Part shown: one piece after another, positions 52,847 to 62,082 of the stretch
Numbering within the stretch: the stretch's first letter is position 1
Layout: every line of letters begins with the position of its first letter
The notes under the pieces: generated by a model
Database searches by the model: none
The model's input: the letters and a program-made list of their open reading frames with translations, nothing else
Told to the model about the DNA's origin: nothing
Position numbers and translations under genes: made by a program
Source: Nocardia veterana NBRC 100344
Lineage (GTDB): Bacteria; Actinomycetota; Actinomycetes; Mycobacteriales; Mycobacteriaceae
Assembly (NCBI RefSeq): GCF_000308855.1
Contig: NZ_BAGM01000208.1
Location: 1 to 64,000 of the forward strand
Length of the DNA stretch: 64,000 bases
Reading direction: 5' to 3'

Positions 52847-53857
52847 ATGGCGTCGCACAAGCTAGGTGACTTCGGTACGCAGCCGGTGGTCGGAACCTTC
52901 GACCCCGCCCCGGACGACATGGCCGTTCTGACGAGCAAGCACGGCATCGGCCTGCAGACGACGTGGCTGTACGGGTTCTTCCGCGACGAAGATGGTCTGA
53001 CGTACTGCGCAGAGCGGAAGTTCGTCGGTTCTCTGACCTCCGGCTGTTTCGTCATGACCCAGAACGGCGACCCCGCCGCCGAACTCGATGTGCACAAGGA
53101 TTCCGGCCGTAGCGCGCGTGGTGAATTGCGCCGGGTGCTCGACGGCAAGTCCCGCCGCTGGTTCGATCCCGTCTTCCAACGCCTGCCGGAAGGCACCTTG
53201 CCGGCAGGGGAGCAGCCGGTGGAGTTGGAGTTCACGCGCGAGCGGCTGATCTACAACGAGGGGGACATCCTCTCGCTGGAGGGACCGTCGGCCGGGCTCG
53301 GCGTGCAGTTCTTCATCCCGTCCCTCGAGCGCCCGCTGCTGTACACCTCGACCTGCTTCTGGATGGAGGGCCTCTTCCAAGGGAAACAGGTATCCGGCCC
53401 GATCTGGTTCGACAACGCCTTCTGGCGCCATGGCCTGGAGTGGAAGGAATATGGCTACTTCACCGACTACCAGATCATGTGGCACGTGTTCTGCAACAAG
53501 TTCGACGACGGAAGCTTCGAATGGGGCCATCTCGTCAGTGGACGCGATGGGTTCAGCCCTGGCGTCGTGGTGCAGAGCAATGGAGACGTCGCCATGACGA
53601 GCCGGACCGACCCGCTGTTCACCCTCGACGCCGACGCCTGGCCGGTGGACACGACCTGGGGTATCGGCGACAAGACGTACCGGTTCGTGGGGCCGGAGAA
53701 CGGTCGCATGACCGAGTTCTCACAATCCCGCTGGGCCAACTACCGGGCCCAGCTGGGGCAGACTCGATTGGTCGGTGACACCCGGACACTGGCCGATGGG
53801 CTCACCTGGAACGAGGGTTTCACCGACCGAATCGGTCCCGACGGCAGGCCGGCATGA
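52847..53857 (+). CDS. Lipocalin-like protein paired with swivel protein (copy 2)
   Basis: 336 aa; of two adjacent ATGs (52844, 52847) the second is better spaced from AGGAGAG. It is a paralogue of the protein at 51413: AERKFVGSLTSGCFVM, SGRSARGELRRVLDG, YNEGDILSLEG, AFWRHGLEWKEYGYF. It is rich in Trp, Phe and Tyr, which would suit a hydrophobic ligand. Its TGA overlaps the next gene's ATG. No signal peptide. Confidence 0.65.
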   Translation: MASHKLGDFGTQPVVGTFDPAPDDMAVLTSKHGIGLQTTWLYGFFRDEDGLTYCAERKFVGSLTSGCFVMTQNGDPAAELDVHKDSGRSARGELRRVLDGKSRRWFDPVFQRLPEGTLPAGEQPVELEFTRERLIYNEGDILSLEGPSAGLGVQFFIPSLERPLLYTSTCFWMEGLFQGKQVSGPIWFDNAFWRHGLEWKEYGYFTDYQIMWHVFCNKFDDGSFEWGHLVSGRDGFSPGVVVQSNGDVAMTSRTDPLFTLDADAWPVDTTWGIGDKTYRFVGPENGRMTEFSQSRWANYRAQLGQTRLVGDTRTLADGLTWNEGFTDRIGPDGRPA

Positions 53858-55464
53858 GCGCGCTGACCCCGGCCACCGACACGCTTTTCGATCCGGTGCA
53901 CGGCACCTCAGAGAGCGACCGCTTCTGGACCTTGGCCAATACCGGCGAAGTCACGCCGGGGATTTTGGCGGCGCTGGACTGGAGTGTGTGGGACAACTTC
54001 GAACTCGCTGTGCGGCAAGCGTGGTTCGATCTCGGGATCATGCGAAAGTCGGACGTCTACCTGCCATCGGATCCGAACCTCCGCCAGACCTTTCCCTTCT
54101 ATGGGCGCCACGCGCTCAACGTCGACTATGTGCGCACGTTCATGGGATCCGTGCCCGGAGCGTCACCGAACGATTTCGAAAGGGATATCTGCGGAACGGT
54201 CCGTCCGGGCATGCCCGACACGAAGGGTTCCAATCGGCGACTGCCGGCGATGGTGAGGAAGTTGCCATCGGCGTACCGACGCACAACCCGCGAACTTCAC
54301 GCGCGACACCAGGACACCCACGAGTGGTGGCAGAAGGAGGTTTTCCACGCCGGTGGCGGCGGCGACGCACTCGCCGATCTCCACGCGTCCGCGCAGCGAT
54401 TCCGCGAAACAATGAGCTTGCACATTCGCGTGCGCACCTTTCTCCAGGGAGTGCAGGGTGCGCTGACCGATCTGGCAGGCGCATGCGGGCGCTCGGACCT
54501 CGCGTTGGCGGTCTTCTCCGGATTCGGTGGTGTCAGCGAATCCGCCCTCGCCGAGGACATTTGGGGACTCGGCAACGGCCGTCTCACCATGCAGGCGTTC
54601 CTCGAACGGCACGGATATTACGGTCCGAACGAGGGGATGGTGTGGACGTCGTCTTGGCGAGAGGACCAGTCGCCGCTGCACGCGCTGACCAAGTCGGTCG
54701 CCGCACGCTCGGTCGACGAGGCTCGCAGTCGAGCCGAGGACGTGATCAGGGCACGGGAGGAGGCAGAGCGAGAACTACTCGCCTGCCTGCCGAGGACACG
54801 GAAACCAGTGGCGCGCTTCTTGTTTCGACAGGCCGCTACTCAGGTTCGCAATCTGGAGCTGGGTAAGGCGACATACCATATGGCGCTCGATGGCTGCCGT
54901 GCCGCCGCGCGCCGGCTCGGTGCGGAGCTTCACCAGCGTGGGATGGTCGCGGACCCGGAAGACGTGTTCTTTCTGACCATGGAGGAACTCCGCGAGCCCC
55001 CGCAGGCCCTTCGCGCGCTCGTCGCGTTCAGGCGCCAGCGGCGGAAGGAGTACGACGCCATTACCTTGCCGATGACGTTCTACGGTGTTCCGGAACCTGT
55101 GCGGGAGACCGGAGCGGACAGTTGCGTCACCGAGCTGACAGGCATCGGAGCGAGTAGCGGCGTCGTGTCCGGGCGCGCCAGGGTCGTGGACGACATCGTG
55201 GACGACGAAATCTTCGACAGCGGCGATATTCTGATCTGCCGAACCACCAATCCGAGTTGGACGCCGCTGTTCACGCTGGTCGACGCGGTGGTCATCGACA
55301 TCGGTAGCACCGCGAGCCACGGCGCGATCGTGGCTCGTGAGCTCGGAATTCCCTGTGTGATCAACACCGGATCGGGTTCCCGGGTCATCCGCACGGGTGA
55401 CATGATTCGCGTGGACGGAACTGCGGGCGTGGTCACCATAGTCGAGAGGCGCTCGTCGGCCTGA
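53854..55464 (+). CDS. PEP-utilising swivel-domain protein (type B, copy 2)
   Basis: 536 aa, ATG overlapping the lipocalin-like stop (ATGA). It begins with DPVHGTSESDRFW and ALDWSVW. It has the loop RHGYYGPNEGMVWTSSWRED and the helical signature LELGKATYHMALDGCRAAAR. The swivel domain GDILICRTTNPSWTPLF then TASHGAIVARELGIPCVI has its His near 488. There is no ATP-grasp domain. A perfect hairpin follows 25 bp after the stop. Confidence 0.88.
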   Translation: MSALTPATDTLFDPVHGTSESDRFWTLANTGEVTPGILAALDWSVWDNFELAVRQAWFDLGIMRKSDVYLPSDPNLRQTFPFYGRHALNVDYVRTFMGSVPGASPNDFERDICGTVRPGMPDTKGSNRRLPAMVRKLPSAYRRTTRELHARHQDTHEWWQKEVFHAGGGGDALADLHASAQRFRETMSLHIRVRTFLQGVQGALTDLAGACGRSDLALAVFSGFGGVSESALAEDIWGLGNGRLTMQAFLERHGYYGPNEGMVWTSSWREDQSPLHALTKSVAARSVDEARSRAEDVIRAREEAERELLACLPRTRKPVARFLFRQAATQVRNLELGKATYHMALDGCRAAARRLGAELHQRGMVADPEDVFFLTMEELREPPQALRALVAFRRQRRKEYDAITLPMTFYGVPEPVRETGADSCVTELTGIGASSGVVSGRARVVDDIVDDEIFDSGDILICRTTNPSWTPLFTLVDAVVIDIGSTASHGAIVARELGIPCVINTGSGSRVIRTGDMIRVDGTAGVVTIVERRSSA

Positions 55465-55489
55465 GGCCTGCGCGTTTTCGATCGACCAT

Positions 55490-55529
55490 CACAATGGCGA
55501 GGGACACTTACACGTCCCTCGCCATTGTG
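55490..55529. terminator. Perfect 16-bp stem, 8-base loop
   Basis: CACAATGGCGAGGGAC pairs exactly with GTCCCTCGCCATTGTG. Located 25 bp after the swivel-protein stop, it is the end of the 52847-55464 unit. Confidence 0.8.
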
Positions 55530-55691
55530 CGTTATACAGTTGAGTCGGTGGTTCAGGGGGACAAGACTTTCGGCACGCTGTGCGCTGCGCAAACTCGACG
55601 CTGTCGTGTGCCGGACTCCGTCCCGTTGCGGATGGTCGCGGAAACATAAAGTGCGACAAAGGGTTCGGGCCGAGTCGTGGTGAGACGGCAA

Positions 55692-55742
55692 GGTCCCGGC
55701 TCGATCGAGACCCACAGGTGTGGGTGACGCCGAGCCGGGACC
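55692..55742. terminator. Nested stem-loop after the PorA/DUF3068 gene
   Basis: GGTCCCGGCTCG pairs exactly with CGAGCCGGGACC, with an inner ACCCACA/TGTGGGT. It lies 24 bp downstream of the DUF3068 gene's stop on the minus strand. The rest of the 301-bp gap 55465-55765 shows nothing besides the two hairpins. Confidence 0.75.
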
Positions 55743-55765
55743 GGTGAGTGTCGCCTCGTGAGCCC

Positions 55766-56824
55766 TTACCGCGCGGTCGTAGCCAGCGCAGGTTTCCGCC
55801 AGCGCAGGACGGCCAGCGCGGCGAGAACGATCCCGACGACCAGCAGGACGATCGGAAGCCAAACCCCCAGCAAGGACAGCATCGTGGCGTTCTTCGACAG
55901 GGTGTGGGCGGTGTCGCTGACCGCGGAATCGGCGGTGTGCAACTTCACGATCGACAGCGGGATCGTGGGAACGTCCTTGCCGTCGACCGGGACGGTCACG
56001 TACAACCCCTGGGTCTGGCTCACCTTCAACGGCGCCCCGAACTGGCTGTCGACGGCGGCGTTGATCAGGTTCGTGCTACCGAACCCGATGGTGACGACAT
56101 CGGACATGGCCGGCAGGGCCGCGGTGAGCGTGGCCCGGGACTCCACGGGGACGATCCCCGCCTGCAGCAGGCCGGCGACTGCCGCTTTCGGCAGCTGCTT
56201 GGGAAAGTCCTTGAACTGGCTCAGAACGCCGGGGCTGGCGATGGGGCCGGCCGCGTCGATCTTGTAGTTGTAGACGTCGCGGCCGTCGATCGTGCTTTCG
56301 TTCTGGAACGCGGCCGGTTGCGCGGTGCGAGTTACCGGATCATAAAGGGCGGTACCGTCTTTCGGCGGATTCATCGGCCAGCTGAACGCGAGACCCTTGT
56401 GGGCTTCGAAGGAGGCCTGGTCGTCGCTGGGAACCAGCGACTTCTCCTGTGTTTCGCTGATGGTGACCGGCGAATAGTCGACCCGGCTCACCGCGTAGGT
56501 GTGCACGTCCGGTTGCGTCGACCCGTCCGGCAGGCTGAGGAGGGCCTTGCTGGTGACGATGGCCGTGTCGCCGCTCACCGTGTCGACCTTGAGCGAGCGA
56601 TCGGCAGTGATCGGCATTTCCGGAGTCAGCAAGTGGGCGAGGTCGTTGGCGGCGAAGGCTTTCGGATCGATCGTCTGCATCGTGCCCTCGTACTTCTGCG
56701 ATTGATCGAGATCGGCAGGAAGTTTCGTCAGGGCCGGGAGCGCGACGAATCTGATGATCGCTGCGGCTGCTATCAGCACGACCCCCAGGACAAGCCACAC
56801 CACTGAGGATTTTCGGACGGTCAT
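55766..56824 (-). CDS. PorA-family/DUF3068 membrane protein
   Basis: 352 aa from the ATG at 56824 (GAGGGAG six bases before; 56827 is an alternative). An N-terminal TM helix (VVWLVLGVVLIAAAAIIRFV), a large exported domain and a C-terminal TM helix (LSLLGVWLPIVLLVVGIVLA) with a short basic tail form the DUF3068 layout. Conserved bits include FSWPMNPPKDGTALYDPVT and DGRDVYNYKI. Such proteins are found in mycolic-acid actinomycetes and annotated as PorA family; a role in the cell envelope is likely but unproven. Confidence 0.88.
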   Translation of the reverse strand: MTVRKSSVVWLVLGVVLIAAAAIIRFVALPALTKLPADLDQSQKYEGTMQTIDPKAFAANDLAHLLTPEMPITADRSLKVDTVSGDTAIVTSKALLSLPDGSTQPDVHTYAVSRVDYSPVTISETQEKSLVPSDDQASFEAHKGLAFSWPMNPPKDGTALYDPVTRTAQPAAFQNESTIDGRDVYNYKIDAAGPIASPGVLSQFKDFPKQLPKAAVAGLLQAGIVPVESRATLTAALPAMSDVVTIGFGSTNLINAAVDSQFGAPLKVSQTQGLYVTVPVDGKDVPTIPLSIVKLHTADSAVSDTAHTLSKNATMLSLLGVWLPIVLLVVGIVLAALAVLRWRKPALATTAR

Positions 56825-57196
56825 CATGGACTCCCTCATGTCGGGTCGGCCTCCCGCGCTACGGGGTAGACGCCGGGATGGCCGATGAATCTGTGTAAGT
56901 GATCAGCCGCGACGCCAGCGGACGGCAAAGATAGCCAGACCGCTGCTCTGTAATCGCCGGACAGGTCGTATGACCTGAGTCACTTTATCGTAAGTGCGAC
57001 TATTGAGGGATAGATTATTGCGAACTCGCGTAAAATTTCAGGCAGCGATGGTGGTACTGCCGAGTAGATCCTGGTGAGCGTCGGCTACGACGACGTCGTC
57101 GAGGGCGGCCGCGCCTTCTGTGTGCCGCGAAGGCCGGCGGGAAGCGGGGCCGGGAGTGCGCCCCTGCTTCGTCCGGCGTAGTCGGCCTCGGGGGAT
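56825..57196. other. Intergenic region upstream of the DUF3068 gene
   Basis: 372 bp. An AT-rich island at 56985-57020 contains CTATT-GAGGG-ATAG, a weak relative of the AATAGTC sites. No gene or hairpin is evident. Confidence 0.4.
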
Positions 57197-57712
57197 CTAT
57201 GCGTCGCCGAGGGAATGCCGCATGGCGGTGAGGACCTCGTGCAGGCGGTTGATCTCCTCCGTGCTGCTGCCCTGCATTCCGAAATCGATCGTCGTCAGTC
57301 CGCGCGTCGCGTTCTCGACGACTTGGCGGCCGTGCTCGCTGATGGTGACGCAGGTCGCGCGGCGGTCGGTGGGATGCGGACTGCGACGCAGCATCCCGCG
57401 CTGCTCCAGGCGGTCGGTCGCCAGCGTGGCCGTCGTGGCGTGCACCAGGAGGTTGCGCGCCAAGCTGGAGATCAGGCGCGTGCCGGTCTCCGACAGCTGC
57501 AGGGTCATGAGCAGCAGGTAATCCGTCATGTTGAGTCCGTGCGAGCGAAGTTCGGTGTCGACCGCATCGGTGACGATCCGCTGGTAGCGCAGCAATGACG
57601 TCAATGCGAGAAACCTTTGCTCGTCGCCGTCCAACCGCTGCTGTTCCCAGTAGTGCCGGGCCCAATCGACCGGATCGGATGCGGTGTCGGGCATCCTCTG
57701 TGTTCTCGTCAC
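57197..57712 (-). CDS. MarR-family regulator (paralogue 2)
   Basis: 171 aa from a GTG at 57712 (GAGGAGG five bases before). The DNA-binding region SLARNLLVHATTATLATDRL and HPTDRRATCVTISEHGRQVV nearly repeats that of the MarR at 38334, as does DEQRFLALTSLLRYQRIV at the N-terminus. It diverges from the swivel gene at 58044; sites of the AATAGTC/AAAAGTC type lie between. It probably represses its own gene and the swivel gene. Confidence 0.93.
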   Translation of the reverse strand: MTRTQRMPDTASDPVDWARHYWEQQRLDGDEQRFLALTSLLRYQRIVTDAVDTELRSHGLNMTDYLLLMTLQLSETGTRLISSLARNLLVHATTATLATDRLEQRGMLRRSPHPTDRRATCVTISEHGRQVVENATRGLTTIDFGMQGSSTEEINRLHEVLTAMRHSLGDA

Positions 57713-57742
57713 GCTGGCCTCCTCTGACTCGGCAGGACCACT

Positions 57743-57755
57743 AAAAGTCTACTAG
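57743..57755. promoter_or_regulatory. AAAAGTCTACTAG site upstream of MarR paralogue 2
   Basis: Differs by a base or two from the AATAGTCTA core and lies 31 bp before the GTG start of the MarR gene. Confidence 0.4.
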
Positions 57756-57900
57756 CAAAGTTATTTGGTCGTCCACACGACTGTCTCGGGCATGGTTCGG
57801 GATGTCACATCCTCCCTGACGGGACGGCATCGGAGCTGATTGAGCCTGATGGTGGTATCAGGTGAGGATGTCGCGCCGAATTGTCAGACGTGGTCTATTG

Positions 57901-57920
57901 CAAAATAGTCTATGAATAGA
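57901..57920. promoter_or_regulatory. AATAGTC-type operator upstream of swivel gene 58044
   Basis: CAAAATAGTCTATGAATAGA matches the site at 36904 in 16 of 20 bases, including the first 10. CTATT-GCAA-AATAG and CTAT-GA-ATAG dyads overlap here. Confidence 0.6.
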
Positions 57921-58043
57921 GTGTAATTGTGCTGTCCATCACAAGCAGACCTGGTCGTGTCGCGCCCCATACCTCGGCTGCCTGGCTGCCGGGAATCGGC
58001 GGCCCTGCCGAAGAGGCGCGGCGCCGGAGCAAGGAGAACGTTC

Positions 58044-59675
58044 GTGTCCACTGCCGTCACTGATCCGATTCGCGGCACCTCTGAGCCGAATCGGTACTGG
58101 ACCAGTACCAATCTCGGCGAAGCCTGCCCCGATGTGATGACCCCGATGTGCTGGAGCGTGTGGGAGGGATCGGCCGAGCTCGGCTGGCTGTATTCGATGT
58201 CGGCATTCGGGGTCATACCGAAGAAGAAGGTCCTGGTATCGCCGGATGTGAACGACCGCGGCCTGTCGTGCTTCTACGGGCGGCAGGCGCTCAACGTGGA
58301 TGCGATCAAGAAGACCATGTCCGCTCTGCCGGGCGTGGACGGCGACGACTTCGAGCGCGATCTGATGGGCAGTGTGCGGGCGGACGCGCCGAAATTCGAC
58401 GGCACTCTCCGGCGCGTGCCGGTGCTCATGTTCAAAGCGCCGATCACGTTGCTGCGCATCGGCAAACGCCTGCGCCGCATGCATGACGAGATGTATGCGA
58501 AGTGGCTCGATACCGTGTACGAGTCCGGGCCCGCGGCGCAATCGTCCGATATCCCGCCGATCGATCGTTTGGTAGCGGCGCGCGAGGACTTCGTCAAGAT
58601 CTTCTCCCAGCACTGCGTCGTTCGCTTCATGTTCCAAGGCGGCCAGAGTGCTGTGACCGCGGCCGCGGAGCAGGCCGGTGACTCCGCCCTGGTGGTCGAG
58701 TTGCTCTCGGGCGTCGGAGATGTGAACGAGACGCGCATGGCTGACGATTTGTGGCGCCTGGGCCGGGGCGAGCTCACGGAAGACGAATTCCTGAGGGCCT
58801 GGGGGTATCACGGGCCGAACGAAGGCAACGCGTTCACGACAGTGTGGAGGGAGAACCCGGCCCCGATTCGTGCGTTGGCCACCGCCACGGCACAGCGAGA
58901 GCGACCCGCGGACCGCGCTGCGCGCGCGCAGGCGGCAGGCGCCGAGGCGGAGCGCCGGCTGCTGGCGGCGACGCCTGCGGCGAAGCGCCCGGCGATGCGA
59001 TGGTTGCTGCGCCGGATGCGCAACATCGTGCGCACCTTGCAGGTAGGCAAGGCTGCATATTTGATGGCCATCGACGAATGCCGTTGGGCCGCACGTCAGT
59101 TCGGTGCACAGCAGGTTGCGGCCGGTACTTTGCAGCAGGTCGACGACGTCTTCTTCTTCACCATCGAGGAATGCCAGGAGCTGGCCGCGGGAACGCTCGC
59201 CAATCCCCAGGAGATCGTCGATGTGCGTCGGGCGACGAGGGCGGAATACAAGTCGATGGTTTTGCCTCTCGCGTTCTACGGCATGCCGGAACCGATCACG
59301 ATCGAAGCCGAGGTCGGTGGGCGCACTGTCACGGAGTTGGCCGGTGCCGCGGCCGGCGGCGGCGTCGTGGAGGGACGCGCTCGTGTCGTCATCGATCCCG
59401 AACAGGAAGTGGATCTGGAGCCGGGAGATATCCTCGTGTGCCGGTTCACAGATCCCAGCTGGGCGCCGTTGATGGCGTTGTCGGAGGCGCTGGTGATCGA
59501 TATCGGTGGCTCGGCCAGCCATGGTGCGGTTGTCGCTCGTGAACTCGGCATTCCGTATGTGATCGGTACCGAGAACGGGACCCGAGCTATCGGCGAAGGT
59601 GACCGAATTCTGGTCAACGGTACCGACAATCTCGTCAAGGTGCTGGAGCGAGCCGACGCGGCGCAGTCCGCCTGA
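58044..59675 (+). CDS. PEP-utilising swivel-domain protein (type B, copy 3)
   Basis: 543 aa from a GTG at 58044 (AAGGAG seven bases before). It starts with DPIRGTSEPNRYW and TPMCWSVW. It has RAWGYHGPNEGNAFTTVWRE and LQVGKAAYLMAIDECRWAAR. The swivel domain GDILVCRFTDPSWAPL then SASHGAVVARELGIPYVIG carries its His near 492. It is the only type-B copy without a lipocalin-like partner beside it, and it is divergent from a MarR gene. No ATP-grasp domain. Confidence 0.88.
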   Translation: MSTAVTDPIRGTSEPNRYWTSTNLGEACPDVMTPMCWSVWEGSAELGWLYSMSAFGVIPKKKVLVSPDVNDRGLSCFYGRQALNVDAIKKTMSALPGVDGDDFERDLMGSVRADAPKFDGTLRRVPVLMFKAPITLLRIGKRLRRMHDEMYAKWLDTVYESGPAAQSSDIPPIDRLVAAREDFVKIFSQHCVVRFMFQGGQSAVTAAAEQAGDSALVVELLSGVGDVNETRMADDLWRLGRGELTEDEFLRAWGYHGPNEGNAFTTVWRENPAPIRALATATAQRERPADRAARAQAAGAEAERRLLAATPAAKRPAMRWLLRRMRNIVRTLQVGKAAYLMAIDECRWAARQFGAQQVAAGTLQQVDDVFFFTIEECQELAAGTLANPQEIVDVRRATRAEYKSMVLPLAFYGMPEPITIEAEVGGRTVTELAGAAAGGGVVEGRARVVIDPEQEVDLEPGDILVCRFTDPSWAPLMALSEALVIDIGGSASHGAVVARELGIPYVIGTENGTRAIGEGDRILVNGTDNLVKVLERADAAQSA

Positions 59676-59689
59676 GTTTGCCGGACAGA

Positions 59690-59732
59690 CGAATCCGGGC
59701 TCGAACGATCACATCGTTCGAGCCCGGATTCG
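59690..59732. terminator. Perfect 20-bp stem, 3-base loop
   Basis: The arms 59690-59709 and 59713-59732 are exact complements around the loop CAC. It lies between the convergent swivel and SDR genes and probably terminates both. Confidence 0.85.
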
Positions 59733-59782
59733 TTGCGCCGTAGGAGTTTTGTCGCCTCGACAGGTGTGGCTGTGTATCCCGC

Positions 59783-60541
59783 TCAGCCGGCGGATTGCGC
59801 CGCGCGAAGGAAGTTGATCGTCGCTTCGGTCAATCCGCCGTCCACGTACAAGATCTGTCCGGTGACATAACGAGCGTCCGGGCTCAAAAAGAACGGGACG
59901 GCATCGGCGATGTCCTCGGGTTGTGCGCGGCGACCGAGTGGCACCACCGCATTGAAACGTGCCTCGCGTTCCTCATCCGCCGATACCGCCGCGGTGCCCT
60001 CGGTGGCGACTCCGCCCGGTGCGATAGCATTCACCCGGATCCCGCGGTCCGCCAACTCGACTGCGCACAACTTCGTGAGCGATACCACCGCCGCCTTCGA
60101 CGGTGAATACGCGGCGGTTCCCGGCGTCACCACCTTGGCCGCGATCGATGCGATGTTGACGACAGCGGCGGTGGGCGCGGCGGTCAGTTGCGGAAGGAAC
60201 GCCTGGGTCATCACCAACGTTCCGATCACGTTGACATCCATGACCTTTCGGAACTCCTCGACCGACACGGAAGCGATCGGTGCGGGCGGAAAGATTCCGG
60301 CATTGTTGACCAGGGCGTCGACCCGTGGGAGCGAGGCCGACAACTCGGCCGCGGCGGAATTGTCGGTGATGTCCAATTGTGCTGGGATACCGTCGATTTC
60401 ACGTGCGATCCGTTCGGCGGCCGTGCCGTCGAGATCGACGGCGACGACGCTGAATCCATCCTTCGCCAGACGCCGCGAGATCGCGGCGCCGATGCCGCGA
60501 CCGGCGCCGGTGACGACGGCTACGGGTGCGTCGAGAGTCAT
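59783..60541 (-). CDS. Short-chain dehydrogenase/reductase
   Basis: 252 aa, ATG overlapping the acyl-CoA synthetase stop (ATGA). AVVTGAGRGIGAAISRRLAK, VDLDGTAAE (Asp after strand two: NAD preference), LVNNAGIFPP, NIASIAAKVVTPGTAAYSPS K, and VTGQILYVDGGLTEATI are classical SDR. It would act on the product of the operon's CoA ligase/phosphotransfer steps, but the substrate is unknown. Confidence 0.93.
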   Translation of the reverse strand: MTLDAPVAVVTGAGRGIGAAISRRLAKDGFSVVAVDLDGTAAERIAREIDGIPAQLDITDNSAAAELSASLPRVDALVNNAGIFPPAPIASVSVEEFRKVMDVNVIGTLVMTQAFLPQLTAAPTAAVVNIASIAAKVVTPGTAAYSPSKAAVVSLTKLCAVELADRGIRVNAIAPGGVATEGTAAVSADEEREARFNAVVPLGRRAQPEDIADAVPFFLSPDARYVTGQILYVDGGLTEATINFLRAAQSAG

Positions 60542-62082
60542 TGTGCTGCACTCACTTCCTTGTCCAGGAGGACAAGATCGGCGCGATCGCTGGATGGCAG
60601 CGATCGCATGGTTCGTTTGTCGAGTTTGCCCACCGGTGTCCGTGGCAATGCGTCTATGGCGTAGACCCGTTTGGGAATTTTGTAGCCGGCCAGCATCGTT
60701 CGTGCGTACCGGTCGATCTCGGCACGGGTCGGCGGGTGCTTGCTGTCGGCCGGGACGACGAACGCGACGAGAACCTCACCGAGGTCGTGGTCCGGCAAGC
60801 CGAAACAGGCGACGTCGGCGATCGCCGGATGCTGAATCAGCGCTTGCTCGACTTCGGCGGGGTAGATGTTGACCCCGCCCGAAACGACCATATCGGTGTG
60901 CCGGTCGGTGATCCAGACGTATCCCGCCTCGTCCATGCGGCCGATCTCGCCGAGAGTGAATTCCGCTCCGGTTCGGGCACCGGCGATATAGCTGATCCCG
61001 TGTCCGGTGGTATCGCGGAACCAGAGTGGCCCCTCGGTGCCGGGCGGGGCCGGTTCACCGTTGTCATCCTTGACGAATGCTTCGAACGGCGGAATCGCAC
61101 GCCCGACGGATCCCGGTCGTTCCAGCCATTCGGCCGCGCTGATCATGCAGGTCGTCCCGACTTCGCTGGCGCCGTAACTTTCCCAGACGATCGGCCCGAA
61201 CCAGTCGATCATCGCCTGCTTCACCGGTGTCGGACATTTCGCGCCCACCTGCAGCACGTATTGCAGGGAGGAGACGTCGGTTGCTGCTCGCCTGGATTCC
61301 GGCAGAGCCAGCAAGCGCTGGAAATGTGTCGGCACCATGATCGAGGAGCCGATGCGATCGCGCTCGATGATGTCGAGCAGACGGTCGGCGTCGAACTTGC
61401 CGAGGATCGTGACCGGCACGCCGCCGGCGAAAAGGCGTGTCGAGGTGAGCGGGCCGGAGTGATACATCGGGCCGACGACGAGGTGGCGCCCGAAGCCCAC
61501 CATCCGATTCTCGGCGAGTCGCTCGAGATGGATATCGATGTTCTCACCGCCCACCCACGAAGTGTGCGGCAGTTCAACACCCTTGGGCCGGCCGGTGGTA
61601 CCCGAGGTATATACGAGCGTTCGCCGAGGTTCGACGTCCGTGCGTGGCTCGTCGTCGTCACGACAGCATTCCCCCCACGCCATCACACCCTGCGGCACCG
61701 GTCCATCGCCCCATGCGACCACGCTCTCGATACCCGCCATACGGGCCGCCTCGGCCGCGACCTGCGCCGTCCCCGTGTCGCACAGCACGACACGGGATTC
61801 GGAGTCGGTCAGGATGTAGGCGGCTTCGGAGGCGGTGAGATGCGAATTGACGGCGACCGCGGAGGCGCCGGCCAACGTGCAGGCCACATAAGCGAGCAAC
61901 GTATCGACCGAGTTCGCCGCGATGATCGCGACTCTTCGGGCCGGACCGAGATTGGTTGCTTGCAACGCGTTGACGGCAGGGCGAAGCCGTTGGTCCACCT
62001 GCTCCCAGGTCAACGCCTGCTCGCGGTCCCGCAGCGCGATCTCGTCCGGGCGCTGTTCGGCGATACGGGCCGCGAAAGTCAC
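60538..62082 (-). CDS. AMP-dependent acyl-CoA synthetase
   Basis: 514 aa from a GTG at 62082 that overlaps the dikinase-like stop as GTGA. ANL-superfamily motifs: RTLVYTSGTTGRPKGVELPH, WESYGASEVGTTCM, GEIGRMDEAGYVWITDRHTD and the C-terminal catalytic Lys in TPVGKLDKR. It should activate a carboxylic acid to its CoA thioester. The ligand is unknown; its position between a dikinase-like protein and an SDR suggests a catabolic or modifying pathway rather than housekeeping fatty-acid activation. Confidence 0.92.
   Translation of the reverse strand: MTFAARIAEQRPDEIALRDREQALTWEQVDQRLRPAVNALQATNLGPARRVAIIAANSVDTLLAYVACTLAGASAVAVNSHLTASEAAYILTDSESRVVLCDTGTAQVAAEAARMAGIESVVAWGDGPVPQGVMAWGECCRDDDEPRTDVEPRRTLVYTSGTTGRPKGVELPHTSWVGGENIDIHLERLAENRMVGFGRHLVVGPMYHSGPLTSTRLFAGGVPVTILGKFDADRLLDIIERDRIGSSIMVPTHFQRLLALPESRRAATDVSSLQYVLQVGAKCPTPVKQAMIDWFGPIVWESYGASEVGTTCMISAAEWLERPGSVGRAIPPFEAFVKDDNGEPAPPGTEGPLWFRDTTGHGISYIAGARTGAEFTLGEIGRMDEAGYVWITDRHTDMVVSGGVNIYPAEVEQALIQHPAIADVACFGLPDHDLGEVLVAFVVPADSKHPPTRAEIDRYARTMLAGYKIPKRVYAIDALPRTPVGKLDKRTMRSLPSSDRADLVLLDKEVSAAQ

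Noticed and set aside
47404..59675. Annotation of the swivel proteins as PEP synthase or rifampin phosphotransferase
   Set aside because: None has an ATP-grasp domain, and none has the PEP/pyruvate barrel. They share only the helical and phosphohistidine parts.
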